The notes under the pieces are model-generated. The model was not told the DNA's origin, ran no database searches, and saw nothing but the letters and a program-made list of their open reading frames with translations. The position numbers and the translations under genes are program-made. A DNA stretch of 61,892 nt from a virus, in IMG/VR virus record IMGVR_UViG_3300037961_003161, positions 1 through 61,892 of that record; one strand, 5' to 3'. This document shows positions 41,383-51,920 of this stretch, piece after piece. How positions within the stretch are numbered: the stretch's first letter is position 1; every line of letters starts with the position of its first letter.

Positions 41383-42822
41383 ATGGCAAACCAATCATTA
41401 ATAAACGCAGCACAAAAAATGTATAGCGCTAAAGCGGCTAAAGGTCAGATGGATCTTGAGCCTGTACTTAAAGCTGCAGATAGCGCTACAGATAGAATAG
41501 TTAAAGGAATAGCAACTAAAAGAAGCTTACAACTTGAAGAGAGTAAGCAGCAGATAGAAAGCTTTAAAGAAATATTATTAAAAAATCCTAAACTCAGACC
41601 TCAACTTGTTGAAAGACTAAAAGATCTTCAAGAAGAATACTTTGAAAACTTAAAAACAGCTGAAAAAGTTTTTGCTAGTAAAAAAGATAGAGAAGACGCT
41701 GTAAGAAGAAACAACGATATTGCTGGAATTTTACGTAAATATGAAACCCAAATAAACAGTGTAGACTTAAATAGAAAATTTACTACAAATATTTCTGAGT
41801 CTAATTTACTAACAAGAAAAGTTGACGATACTATAATTAAAGATAAAACTATTGGAGATAATATTGTTATCACTGACGACAGTATTAATCTTATAAGCGC
41901 TACAGGCGATGAAATACCTCTTGATAAGTTTGTACCTTTAAATCCAATAGCTACACAAAGTATAAATAATTTAGGCGCTACTCTTGTTAATGCTCAAAAA
42001 GAAGGAAAAGGCGGAATTGGTTATGATGGCACGGCTGTTGAGCAGGCCACATTAATTACAATAGACAGAGAGCTTCAAGATGATAAAAATCTTATGTCTA
42101 TGCTTTTTGACAATATAGGAACTTTTAATTACGCTAAAGAAAACTTAAAAACAAGAACTTTTCCTTTTGCTGATCAAATTGACTCTTCTAAAACAGAGCA
42201 AGAGCAGTTAGAAGATCTTAAAAAGTTAATAATGGCTAATCCTCAACAATTTAGAGATGATTTTAAAAACGATTACGTCGCGTCTGTAAAATCAGCTAAT
42301 CAAGCAGGTTTAGACTTGTATAACAAAGCAGAAAGAAACGCAGATCTAAGAAGCAAAAAAGATTATTATCCAAACGCTTTTAACTCAGGGACTAGATCAT
42401 TTGTTGAAGGTAAATTTAAAGATATTAAAGACGGTTTTGTTGTAACTAAAAAAGGTAGTTATAAAAGATTTGATGATGGGTTCTATTTATTAGACAAAGA
42501 TGGCAATAAACTTCGTCCCGATGCTGCGCCTACGTCAGAAACTCAATTAGTTGCTGAAATGGGTATGACTGGTTACACTACTGAATTTGGTTTTGAACCG
42601 GCAGGTAGCGATTCACCAGAAGTTTCAGAAAATAAAAACAAAATAAAAGAGTTAAACGCTCAAATTGCAATACTGCAAGCAGAAGCTGACGAAGCTGAAG
42701 TTAAATCTTCAGGCGCTGTTTTTAGGCCAACGAGAGAAAAAAATCAAAAAATACTCGAGATAAAAAATAGAAAGATAGAAGAGCTTAAAAATCAAATTAA
42801 AGAACTAGAATCACAAGAATAG
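41383..42822 (+). CDS. Coiled-coil internal virion protein (479 aa)
   Basis: Begins MANQSLINAAQKMYSAKAAK. Predominantly helical with coiled-coil segments at both ends (FKEILLKNPKLRPQLVERLK; IKELNAQIAILQAEADEAEV). No enzyme motif. Position between the glycine-zipper protein and the 2468-aa protein suggests a second component of the ejected protein set. Ends one base before the next ATG. Confidence 0.7.
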   Translation: MANQSLINAAQKMYSAKAAKGQMDLEPVLKAADSATDRIVKGIATKRSLQLEESKQQIESFKEILLKNPKLRPQLVERLKDLQEEYFENLKTAEKVFASKKDREDAVRRNNDIAGILRKYETQINSVDLNRKFTTNISESNLLTRKVDDTIIKDKTIGDNIVITDDSINLISATGDEIPLDKFVPLNPIATQSINNLGATLVNAQKEGKGGIGYDGTAVEQATLITIDRELQDDKNLMSMLFDNIGTFNYAKENLKTRTFPFADQIDSSKTEQEQLEDLKKLIMANPQQFRDDFKNDYVASVKSANQAGLDLYNKAERNADLRSKKDYYPNAFNSGTRSFVEGKFKDIKDGFVVTKKGSYKRFDDGFYLLDKDGNKLRPDAAPTSETQLVAEMGMTGYTTEFGFEPAGSDSPEVSENKNKIKELNAQIAILQAEADEAEVKSSGAVFRPTREKNQKILEIKNRKIEELKNQIKELESQE

Positions 42823-42823
42823 T

Positions 42824-45800
42824 ATGTTTGAACTTAACGGTGATGTTTTAACAGTAGAAGATATACAAGCTGCAGCTGATAGCTTAAACATGTCTTATGA
42901 TGACGCATTTGCTAAGCTAACAAAGCAAGGTTTAATACAACCTACGTCTACAAATAATATGGATCTTGATACGGATCAACAGCCTAAAAAAACAGTAAAG
43001 CTTTGGGGTGGTTTAGTGCCTATAGAGGTTGATGAAGAAAAAGTAGATCCAGATGACTTACCAGCTTACAAACAAATAATTAATGCTTTTACAGGGGCAC
43101 CGGAAAGAGCTTTTAATAAATTTGAAAACTTTAGAGTAGCACTTGCTGATCCAATACAAGACATGTTTGGTGATGAATATGCTACATATTATTTAAAATC
43201 AACAGATTTAGACAAGTCTATACCTTGGATTGCTAATATGATGAAGTTTGACTTTGGTGATTACACGGCCGCAGACCTTGTTGATCCTCAAACAAAAGAA
43301 AGAATTAAATTTAACCAAAAAGCTTACGATGAAAAAGGTGTTGACGCTCCAGAGAATAAAAGGTTTTTTGAGCTTCTTAAAATGCATCGAGAAGGAGGTT
43401 TTGAAAGCGTAATAGCGTTAGCTCCTAATGAAACTTATGAAGAAGCTACTAGAACTTTCTCTGAAGAACTTCAGTTTCAAAAAGGAATTATTGATGAAAG
43501 AGTAAAAAACTTTAAGCCTATAAAAGATCCAAACGTTACAGGTTTTACTGACGCTATGAAAAAAGGTGAGCTTGACGACATGGTTTCTACAGGTTTAAGC
43601 TTTGTAACAGACATGACTATAGATGTTGTTGCAGCTATAGCCACTAGAGGTATTTCTATGGCTGGGACTATGTTTGGTATGGGTTGGAATATGTTTAATG
43701 ATGAAAAGTCAAAAGCTCTTTATGGTGAAGATGATCCTGATAGAGTAAAAAAACTTATAGAAAATAACGAAGAAGAACTTGCTATTCCCGCTACTTTAAG
43801 CGCTCTTGGTTTTGCTTTAGAAAGAATTGGTATGAAGCAGGTTGTAGGCGCTATAATGAAAAGAGCGGCTACTATGTCTGTGCCTGCTGTAATGTTAAAG
43901 TCTGGTAGTGTTGAAGGTGGTACAGAATATATGCAAGGCTTAATAGAAGAGTTTAATAGACAGTTAGGCTCTCAAGGAAACGACAAAGACGTAGAAAAAG
44001 CTACTGAAAAAACTATAGAGTTTGCTACTTCTGACCGAGCTTTAGATAATTTGTTTGCTGGTATTATTGGTGGTAGTGGTTTAGCTGGCGGTAGCGCTAC
44101 AGTTCAAGCGGCTTTTAGAGCAGACGAAACTAGTAATCAGTTTGTAAACGAACAATTAAAAAATTTAAAATACCTTCAAGAAGCTGAGTTTAGAGCTACT
44201 TCAAGAAGAAAGAAAAAACAATTCCGAGAAGCTATAAATCAAACTACAAACGACTTAGTATATTTTTTAAAGAAAAATAGAGATAAAACTGAATACTTAA
44301 GTAAAGAACAGTCAGAATCCTTAGAAAACTTAATAGGTGAAAAAAGAAAAGCAACTAAAGAGTTAAAAGATTTAAGAAAGCTATTTAAAAAAGGTATAAT
44401 AAGCAAAGAAGCCTATGACCAAGCTGTTCTTGATAAGAGACAAGAGGTTTTAGATTTTGACGCTAAAATGCAAGAAATAAAGAACGATGCTAATATGAAG
44501 CTCGTTATGCAAAATTTAGACGGTGGCGGAAAGTTAGTTAAAGATATTAAAAACATAAATCAAAAAGTATACAAAACTGAAGCTGAGTTTTTTAAAGCTA
44601 TGTTAAATGAATATTTAGCGATGGGTAAAACCGTAAAAGACTTTGAAGCAGACACTAAAGGATTTAGTATTCCTGGTATAAAAATTGGTAACACCATGTT
44701 GATCAATGCTGAAGAAGCTGCTAGAACAAATAAATTTGGTGTTGGTGTACATGAAGTAGCTCACATGGCGCTAAAAGCTAAAATACAAACTAAAGACGGT
44801 ACTGGTAATTTAAGTGTTGATGGCGAGCGAATAGTAAAACAGTTTATAGAAGATCTTAGCTCTAAGGAAAAAGAATACATAGAAGATCAGCTTGAGAGTG
44901 GTAAATACAAAGTAAATGCAGATGGCACTGCTAAACAGTTTAAAGAGTATGGAGAAGAATATTTAGCTTTTTATGCTCAGGGGGCTAGAGAAGGTAAATT
45001 TACTAAAAACGCTATACAAAAAGCTGGTAACAATATAGCTCAAATATTTAGAACTGAAACAGAGTTTGAAAGCTTTAATTTTGAAAACGCTGATCAAACT
45101 AGAGCTTTTTTAAATGCCTTAGTTGAAGATTCTAAAGAAGGTATATATAGACAAGAGTTTGTTGAAATGGCTAGAGAAGGAGCTACTATAGAGGACTCTA
45201 GTGTTAAAAAGTCTATGACTGCTAAGGAAAAAGCTACAGTTGAAAAAAATATAAATAAACTTGGAAAAGAAGGTTTGCTTGGTGAAAACTTTGTTGAACA
45301 AGCTGAAAAGCTTGGTAAAGGCATGGGCAAAAAACTGTTTGAAGCAGAGTTTGACGATATATACAAGAGAATACAAAATGAAGGTTATCTTGATAAATTA
45401 ATAGCGGCTCAATACAAAGCAAAAACAGTACCTAGAAACTTTGTTAAGAAAGTGTACTCAGAACTAACTTCGCATGCTAAGAATTTTAATCCAGAAATAA
45501 ATGACAGTTATTTTATTTGGCTAAACTCACAAATAGGAAATAAAGCAACGCAAGTATATAACAGAGAATATGAGGTTGATCAAACAACCGCTGGTAGAGC
45601 TAGAAACATAGGCGAGACAACACAAGAAGGCGAAATTAAAGTACAAGTCGCTGCAGATACAGATACTGCCTTAAAAGCGCTAGAAACAGAAGATTTATCT
45701 ATAGTGGGTCAAACTAAAAAAGAAGCTCAAGAAACTAGAAGCAAAGTTTCTAAGTTTAGAAAGCAGCTTGGTTTTGAAACTGGTGGTGAGTTTTATAATA

Positions 45801-48800
45801 GAGTTTTACAGTCTGCTAAAAAAAGCTTGTTGCTAGCTTATAATAAAACAAAAAACATAACAGATAAGTCAGAGCGAGCTGTAGCTATACGTGAACTTAT
45901 ACGTAAAGAGTATTTTACTAAAGGTCTTACCAGTGATTTATTCAAGCCGTTAAAGAATTTTTTAGGAACAGCACAATACCTCAACAATTTAGTAGAATAT
46001 AAAGAGGCTTTTATTAACGCTATGTCTACAGCTGATCTTGTTCAAATGGAACGTAAAGTCGCTGAGCACGAAAGAGTGTTTACTATATTTGACAAAAAGC
46101 TTACTAAAATAGAAGAAGTACAAGACGCTGTAAATAGAGACTTACTGCCTCCTGATGCAATTAACGCTATAAAAAAAGGTCAAGCAGTAAACCTTTACAA
46201 AAAGCGTATGCCTACAGACTCTGAAATCGTAGCGTTTGCAAATCAACCCGCCATTAATCCTGTAACAGGTCAAAGATCTGGTTTAAAAGGTACTAGAAAA
46301 GATGGTTTTGCTAAAGCTATGGCTAACAGCTTGTTGCTTGATGCTGTTATGCAGGTTAGGCAAAGCGCTGAAGTTGTTGAAGCCTTACAAGACGATGCTG
46401 TTGCGCTAGGTGATGAAGCTACACTAGCAGGTAAAATAGGTAGAGAGGTTGATGTTAAGTTTAGTAGAGAGGCTAAAGAAATTGTTGAAGCTACTAAACC
46501 CATAACTAAAACTATGGGTGCTAATCAAATACGAAAAGCAGGTATTGCCATTGACGAAATAGTAAGAACTATAGAAAAAGAAGGCGTAGACAACTCTGTT
46601 GTAAGCATGTTTGAAGATATTAAGTCTTTAATACAACAAGGATTATCTGTTCAAGAAGTTGCTGAAATAGCTTGGAATCGTAACGGTTATTTATTTGAAG
46701 ATGCTTCTAAATATGGTGTTGAAGGCAGCTTATTAACAGGCGTTTTTGACAAAAAACACTTAGCTCAAATACTAGCTAATGCTAAATCAATAACTGAAGC
46801 TCAAATAAAACAAATAGGATTTATCGATTCTGTTAATTTCTTACAAAAACTAAAAAGCCCTAATGCTGTAATCGACTGGCTAAAAACATATAGTAAATCA
46901 CTTAGAACAGCTAAAGTTATATACAACGGACAAACTATTACTACTAACGAACAAGTTCACGACTTGTTAATAGCTCCTTTAGGTATAGAAGGCTTTAGCG
47001 TTAGAAAAACAGGAAGAGGTAACACTAAAATAGTTTACAACGGTAAAGATATAAATACTTACAAGAAGATAATTGAAATAAAACAAGATGCTAGAGGATC
47101 TTATAACACTATATCTCAAGAAGCTAAATCTGCCATAAAAGCAGTTGTTGATATTGTTAAGTCAGATAAAAGCAAAGAAATTAAAAAGTCTTTAATTAAA
47201 CTTATGGGCGTTGACCAGGTTGGCACATTAAGAAAAATGGCAAAGCCTGGTATAATGTTTTGGAATTTTAAAGGTGAAACAATATTAGATCACAGGCCTA
47301 CTATAAACGACATTACTAAAAAAATATACGAAACTATAAATAATCCTACAAGCCAAGCCGTGCAAGAGCTTGAGAGTTATTTAAACAATACTTACGTAAA
47401 TTTAATACCTAAATCTTTAGACACTGAAATTACAAAAGCAGGCTTTAAGAATAAAGGTGGTATGGAGATTATGTCTAATTTTACGCTTAAAAACTTAATA
47501 GCTGATGAAATTTATGACAACTTAAGTAACACAAGTGTTAATTTTACAAAAGAAAATAATAGTATACAAAAGTCTTTTCAGTTTGCAAGGTCTGCTAAAA
47601 AACCAACTAAAGGAATTAGTATTTTAGATTTTGATGATACGTTAGCTACAAGCAAGTCACTAGTAAAATTTACAAAGCCAGACGGTACAGAAGGTACTTT
47701 AACACCAGAGCAATACGCTGCAACTTATGAAGACTTAACAGACTTAGGTTATAAATTTGATTTCTCTGAGTTTAGCAAAGTTGTTGATGGTAAACCTGCG
47801 CCTTTGTTGAACAAAGCTAAAAAGTTAGCTGGTAAGTTTGGTACAGATAACATGTTTGTATTAACTGCTAGGCCTGCTGACTCAGCTCCTGCTATAAAAG
47901 CTTTTTTAGATCAAAACGGTTTGAATATACCTTTAAAAAATATAACTGGTTTAGGTAACTCAACAGCTGAAGCTAAAGCTTTGTGGGTTGCTGGTAAGGC
48001 TGCTGACGGTTATAATGACTTTTATTTTGCAGATGACGCGCTTAAAAATGTGCAAGCTGTAAAAAATATGCTAGATCAGTTTGACGTTAAATCAAAAGTT
48101 CAGCAAGCTAAAGTTAATTTTAGTAGAACAATGAACGACGAGTTTAATCAAATGCTTGAGCGTACTAAAGGCGTGCCGTTTGATGAGAGTTTTTCAAGAG
48201 CTAGAGCTTTAAAGCTTGGTAAAAATAAAGGTAAATTTCAAATATTTGTACCTCCTGCAGCTGATGATTTTGAAGGACTACTATATTACTTTGTAGGTAA
48301 AGGTGAGCAAGGAAATAAAGACTTAGAGTTTTTTAAGCAATCTGTAATAGATCCGTTTTCAAGAGCTTACACAGAGCTTGATCAGTCAAGGCAAACAATA
48401 ATAAATGATTGGGATAGATTAAGAAAAAATCATAAAGAAGTAACTAAAAAGCTAGGTGACATGATGCCTGCTAGTGAGTTTACTTTTGACAATGCTATTA
48501 GAGTTTATTTATACAATAAAGCTGGTCATACTGTGCCTGGTTTGTCAGAGCAAGAGGTTAGCAATATGGTTGAAAGAGTTGAGACAGATAAAGCGCTTTT
48601 AGCATTTGCAGAAAACTTACAGTCTATATTACAGCTAGATGATGTTTATGTAAAGCCAAACGAGTACTGGATAGCTGGATCTACCTCTGCTGACGTACAT
48701 GAGGTTTCAGAAAGAATACGTAGGGCTGAGTTTTTAGGCGAGTGGATTGAAAATAAAAACGAAATATTCAACGAGGCTAACTTAAATAAAATAGAGGCCA

Positions 48801-50230
48801 CTTATGGTAGTAAATTTAGATCTGCGCTTGAAGATGTGTTATACCGTATGGAAACTGGTAGAACAAGATCTGAGGGCAGTAAAGACGCTATAGCTAGTAA
48901 ATGGATGCGTTGGCTAAACAACTCTGTTGGAGCTATAATGTTTATTAACACTAAATCTGCTTTACTACAGACTATATCGATGGTAAACTACGTTAACTAC
49001 GTAGATAATAATCCTCTTCAAGCGGCTAGAGCTTTTGCTAATCAAAAACAATATTGGTCTGACTTTAGCATGATATTTAATTCTGACTTTTTAAAGCAAA
49101 GACGTAAAGGTTTAAAGACAGATGTACAGACCGCTGAGATAGCCTCCGCTGTCGCTAACGCTACTAATAAAGCACAAGCTGCTGTAGCATATCTACTTAA
49201 AAAAGGATTTTTACCAACACAAATGGCTGATAGCTTTGCTATCGCCGCGGGCGGTGCCACGTTCTATAGAAACAGAATAAAAACCTACTTAAACGAAGGA
49301 TTAAGTCAAAAAGAAGCAGAAGAAAAAGCATTTAATGATTTTAGAAACTCTACAGAAGAATCACAACAGTCTGCAAGACCAGATCGTATATCTCAACAGC
49401 AAGTTTCTAACGCTGGTCGTTTGCTTTTAAACTTCCAAAACTATCCAATGCAACAAGCTAGATTATTTAAAAAAGCTATTCTTGGATTATCTAGAGGCAC
49501 TGGTGATAAAAAACAACATTTATCTCGTATTGCTTTTTATGGGTTTGCTCAAAACATTATATTCTTAAGCTTACAAAACGCTTTATTTGCAATGCTTTTT
49601 GATAGTGATGATGAAGAGAAAAAGCAAGAGCTTCTTGATACTAAAACAAGTCGTATATTAAATGGTATGGTTGATACTATGCTAAGAGGTTCTGGTATCG
49701 CGGGAGGTGTTATTGCTACTGCTAAAAACACTATACTAAGAGCTATACAAGAGCTTGACAAGAAAGGTAGAGCTAATGAGGCGAACGTAATATTAGAAGC
49801 TACAAATCTATCGCCAGCTATAGGATCTAAACTTAGAAAAATAAACAAAGGTTTTAGAACTTATAAGTATAATAAAGACGCTATTAATGAAATGAGTAAG
49901 CTCAACATTAATAACCCACTATGGACAACTGCTGCGCCTGTAATAGAAGGCGTTACTAACGCTCCAACCGATAGAGCTATTAGACTAATAAATCAAGTTA
50001 GAGAAGGATTTAATACTGATAACACTGTTGCTCAAAGAATGTCTTTGTTGTTAGGATTTAGTCCTTACGAAATAGGCGTTGATCCAAACAAAGAAGTAAA
50101 AGAAGCTAAAAAAAGAGGTCAAGAAAAAGGTAAAGCAAAGAAAAAACAATGTAGAGCTTTTACTGCCTCAGGAAAACCTTGTTCAAACATGACAACTAAC
50201 GAGTCTGGCCTTTGTTATGCTCACGAGTAA
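42824..50230 (+). CDS. Giant ejection-type polyprotein (2468 aa) with protease and HAD motifs
   Basis: Largest gene in the window. In order: an N-terminal virion region; hydrophobic/glycine segments near 430 (IIGGSGLAGGSATVQ); HEVAH (HExxH, residues 643-647), a zincin motif in GVGVHEVAHMALKAK; a HAD-like domain with LDFDDTLAT (D1602/D1604), VLTARP and FADDALKN (D1737/D1738); a region with FINTKSALLQTISMVNYVNY seen in large phage polyvalent proteins; and a C-terminal zinc-knuckle CRAFTASGKPC...GLCYAHE. It probably enters the host with the DNA. Whether each domain is active is unknown. Confidence 0.78.
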   Translation: MFELNGDVLTVEDIQAAADSLNMSYDDAFAKLTKQGLIQPTSTNNMDLDTDQQPKKTVKLWGGLVPIEVDEEKVDPDDLPAYKQIINAFTGAPERAFNKFENFRVALADPIQDMFGDEYATYYLKSTDLDKSIPWIANMMKFDFGDYTAADLVDPQTKERIKFNQKAYDEKGVDAPENKRFFELLKMHREGGFESVIALAPNETYEEATRTFSEELQFQKGIIDERVKNFKPIKDPNVTGFTDAMKKGELDDMVSTGLSFVTDMTIDVVAAIATRGISMAGTMFGMGWNMFNDEKSKALYGEDDPDRVKKLIENNEEELAIPATLSALGFALERIGMKQVVGAIMKRAATMSVPAVMLKSGSVEGGTEYMQGLIEEFNRQLGSQGNDKDVEKATEKTIEFATSDRALDNLFAGIIGGSGLAGGSATVQAAFRADETSNQFVNEQLKNLKYLQEAEFRATSRRKKKQFREAINQTTNDLVYFLKKNRDKTEYLSKEQSESLENLIGEKRKATKELKDLRKLFKKGIISKEAYDQAVLDKRQEVLDFDAKMQEIKNDANMKLVMQNLDGGGKLVKDIKNINQKVYKTEAEFFKAMLNEYLAMGKTVKDFEADTKGFSIPGIKIGNTMLINAEEAARTNKFGVGVHEVAHMALKAKIQTKDGTGNLSVDGERIVKQFIEDLSSKEKEYIEDQLESGKYKVNADGTAKQFKEYGEEYLAFYAQGAREGKFTKNAIQKAGNNIAQIFRTETEFESFNFENADQTRAFLNALVEDSKEGIYRQEFVEMAREGATIEDSSVKKSMTAKEKATVEKNINKLGKEGLLGENFVEQAEKLGKGMGKKLFEAEFDDIYKRIQNEGYLDKLIAAQYKAKTVPRNFVKKVYSELTSHAKNFNPEINDSYFIWLNSQIGNKATQVYNREYEVDQTTAGRARNIGETTQEGEIKVQVAADTDTALKALETEDLSIVGQTKKEAQETRSKVSKFRKQLGFETGGEFYNRVLQSAKKSLLLAYNKTKNITDKSERAVAIRELIRKEYFTKGLTSDLFKPLKNFLGTAQYLNNLVEYKEAFINAMSTADLVQMERKVAEHERVFTIFDKKLTKIEEVQDAVNRDLLPPDAINAIKKGQAVNLYKKRMPTDSEIVAFANQPAINPVTGQRSGLKGTRKDGFAKAMANSLLLDAVMQVRQSAEVVEALQDDAVALGDEATLAGKIGREVDVKFSREAKEIVEATKPITKTMGANQIRKAGIAIDEIVRTIEKEGVDNSVVSMFEDIKSLIQQGLSVQEVAEIAWNRNGYLFEDASKYGVEGSLLTGVFDKKHLAQILANAKSITEAQIKQIGFIDSVNFLQKLKSPNAVIDWLKTYSKSLRTAKVIYNGQTITTNEQVHDLLIAPLGIEGFSVRKTGRGNTKIVYNGKDINTYKKIIEIKQDARGSYNTISQEAKSAIKAVVDIVKSDKSKEIKKSLIKLMGVDQVGTLRKMAKPGIMFWNFKGETILDHRPTINDITKKIYETINNPTSQAVQELESYLNNTYVNLIPKSLDTEITKAGFKNKGGMEIMSNFTLKNLIADEIYDNLSNTSVNFTKENNSIQKSFQFARSAKKPTKGISILDFDDTLATSKSLVKFTKPDGTEGTLTPEQYAATYEDLTDLGYKFDFSEFSKVVDGKPAPLLNKAKKLAGKFGTDNMFVLTARPADSAPAIKAFLDQNGLNIPLKNITGLGNSTAEAKALWVAGKAADGYNDFYFADDALKNVQAVKNMLDQFDVKSKVQQAKVNFSRTMNDEFNQMLERTKGVPFDESFSRARALKLGKNKGKFQIFVPPAADDFEGLLYYFVGKGEQGNKDLEFFKQSVIDPFSRAYTELDQSRQTIINDWDRLRKNHKEVTKKLGDMMPASEFTFDNAIRVYLYNKAGHTVPGLSEQEVSNMVERVETDKALLAFAENLQSILQLDDVYVKPNEYWIAGSTSADVHEVSERIRRAEFLGEWIENKNEIFNEANLNKIEATYGSKFRSALEDVLYRMETGRTRSEGSKDAIASKWMRWLNNSVGAIMFINTKSALLQTISMVNYVNYVDNNPLQAARAFANQKQYWSDFSMIFNSDFLKQRRKGLKTDVQTAEIASAVANATNKAQAAVAYLLKKGFLPTQMADSFAIAAGGATFYRNRIKTYLNEGLSQKEAEEKAFNDFRNSTEESQQSARPDRISQQQVSNAGRLLLNFQNYPMQQARLFKKAILGLSRGTGDKKQHLSRIAFYGFAQNIIFLSLQNALFAMLFDSDDEEKKQELLDTKTSRILNGMVDTMLRGSGIAGGVIATAKNTILRAIQELDKKGRANEANVILEATNLSPAIGSKLRKINKGFRTYKYNKDAINEMSKLNINNPLWTTAAPVIEGVTNAPTDRAIRLINQVREGFNTDNTVAQRMSLLLGFSPYEIGVDPNKEVKEAKKRGQEKGKAKKKQCRAFTASGKPCSNMTTNESGLCYAHE

Positions 50231-50249
50231 ACGTGTAATATTTATTACT

Positions 50250-51293
50250 ATGAAATATATATTTTTAATATTAGTTTTTTTAACATCTTGTGTTGCACCT
50301 AAAAAATGTTGCTCACAGATTAAAAAAGCGTTTAAATTTTCAACTTTTTACGTTGCGGCAAACGGCGGTACATCTTTGTCTGACGAAGATATTTATTCTG
50401 TTGATGGTAGCAAGTTAGTATATGATACTATATTTACTCCTTATGATTATTCACTAACAATGGGTATACGTAAAATTAAAAGATTTAACTACGAAGGATC
50501 AACGCCGTTTAAAGATGGTACAGAAACATCGTTTTCAGACGCAGCTAACGTAGGGTTATCTCCTTTTGAGTTTTTGTTTGAAGTAGATTATAAAAGACAA
50601 GAGGGTGTAGAGTATTTTGATCAACAACACTTTCTAAGATATGTTAAGCCAGTATGGCTTGCTAAAGTAGAATATATTAAAGATGGTTTTGCAGACATTG
50701 AATATTTTGAAAGCACACAAAGACTGCGATTACTTGGTAACAAAAAGTTATCATTTAATCTAGGCGCGGTTCAAAGGCTTGCAGAGCCTTATGGTTACGA
50801 TCCGCTTGAAGAGTGGTCGTTTGAAAATAATAGAATACATTATACATGTTTAGCTATTGAAGAAGGATATAGCGTAGATGTGTATGAATCAGAATACAGA
50901 GATCCTGACGGAAACATTGTGGCTACTAGTTCAGAGATATGGAACGAAGTAGTAATGCCTAACATGTTAAAAAATTATGTAGAAAAGAAAAGAAACGAGC
51001 TTGACAATCAGTGGCAATACTCATTAGTTGTTGGCTTTGACTTTTACCATTATACCAAAGACTTTTGGCTTCACAGCTGGGGTAATTTAATGCCTTATCA
51101 CTATGATGACGGCGGACAATTCTCATACCATAACTTTAATGATGGCGAGCAATGGTACGACTACTCTGGTGGTCTTATATTTGGCTATAAGCTAAATAAA
51201 AACTTAGGTTGCTTTATTGAAGGTAAGTATAACAAATATTGGAATCGCGAGTGGTATGATTTCAAAGCAGGTATAAACTACATTATATTTTAA
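50250..51293 (+). CDS. Phage-encoded outer-membrane-like lipoprotein (347 aa)
   Basis: Start at 50250 (MKYIFLILVFLTSCVAPKKC); an open frame also begins at 50217 but lacks a signal. The lipobox is FLTSC (cysteine near residue 14). The mature part has many amphipathic strands with aromatic ends (SLVVGFDFYHYTKDFWLH, SGGLIFGYKLNKNLGCFIEG) and ends KAGINYIIF, typical of Bacteroidota outer-membrane barrels. I recall similar proteins in marine phage genomes, unnamed. A host-surface role, such as masking a receptor, is inference. Confidence 0.68.
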   Translation: MKYIFLILVFLTSCVAPKKCCSQIKKAFKFSTFYVAANGGTSLSDEDIYSVDGSKLVYDTIFTPYDYSLTMGIRKIKRFNYEGSTPFKDGTETSFSDAANVGLSPFEFLFEVDYKRQEGVEYFDQQHFLRYVKPVWLAKVEYIKDGFADIEYFESTQRLRLLGNKKLSFNLGAVQRLAEPYGYDPLEEWSFENNRIHYTCLAIEEGYSVDVYESEYRDPDGNIVATSSEIWNEVVMPNMLKNYVEKKRNELDNQWQYSLVVGFDFYHYTKDFWLHSWGNLMPYHYDDGGQFSYHNFNDGEQWYDYSGGLIFGYKLNKNLGCFIEGKYNKYWNREWYDFKAGINYIIF

Positions 51294-51294
51294 A

Positions 51295-51576
51295 ATGGCA
51301 ACTGAAATAGGTAAAGACACAAAAGTAAAATTAAGCTTAGAAACTATTATATCTCTAGGCGTTGTATTAGTAGCAGGCACTGGCATGTGGTTTTCTTTGC
51401 AAGCTGAAATTGCAGAAGCAAAAGAGCTACCAATAGCTCCAGATCCTGAAGTAACTCGTATGGAGTTTGATATGAAAGATCAAATGATACGTAATACTAT
51501 TATGACAACACAAGAAGACGTTAAAGAGTTAAAAGAAACTGTTAGGCGTATAGAAGATAAATTAGACAGACGATGA
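51295..51576 (+). CDS. Single-pass membrane, coiled-coil protein (93 aa)
   Basis: Residues about 17-36 form a membrane helix (IISLGVVLVAGTGMWFSL), followed by an acidic linker and a C-terminal coiled coil (VKELKETVRRIEDKLDRR). This resembles i-spanin or accessory holin proteins of marine phages. Small gap to the preceding lipoprotein and 4-bp overlap with the thioredoxin-like gene. Lysis role uncertain. Confidence 0.62.
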   Translation: MATEIGKDTKVKLSLETIISLGVVLVAGTGMWFSLQAEIAEAKELPIAPDPEVTRMEFDMKDQMIRNTIMTTQEDVKELKETVRRIEDKLDRR

Positions 51577-51920
51577 AAAAACTGTGTATAGCAAATTACT
51601 TGTACGTGCTAATTATGATATTAGTGTTTACAGTATCAACAGCTTTTGGCCAAGTAAAAGTAATACATTTTAACGCAGGTTGGAACGAAGCTAATGACGT
51701 TGAGTGGTTTGATAAATTATCAGACGCTGGTAAAAAAAGTTTAAGTATAGACGATACAGAAATACAAAAGAAATATGCTATTGCTATTGTACCTACTATC
51801 ATTGTGTTTGACGAAGGCGAAGAAGTAAAACGTTTTCAAGCAGACCTTAGTTTTAAAATGGTTGCTACTAGAGAAGAAATACAAGAGTATATTGACGAAT
51901 TAATTATAAGTAAATTTTAA
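51573..51920 (+). CDS. Exported thioredoxin-fold protein without CxxC (115 aa)
   Basis: Signal-like N-terminus (MKKLCIANYLYVLIMILVF, cleavage near AFGQ), then thioredoxin-fold strands VKVIHFNAGWNEANDVEWF, and YAIAIVPTIIVFDEGEEVKR with the cis-Pro (VPT). Where thioredoxins have WCxxC, this has GWNEAN, so it has lost the redox cysteines. It likely binds peptide or protein without redox chemistry. It overlaps the T9SS-cargo gene by one base, so the two are co-translated and may work together in the periplasm. Confidence 0.74.
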   Translation: MKKLCIANYLYVLIMILVFTVSTAFGQVKVIHFNAGWNEANDVEWFDKLSDAGKKSLSIDDTEIQKKYAIAIVPTIIVFDEGEEVKRFQADLSFKMVATREEIQEYIDELIISKF

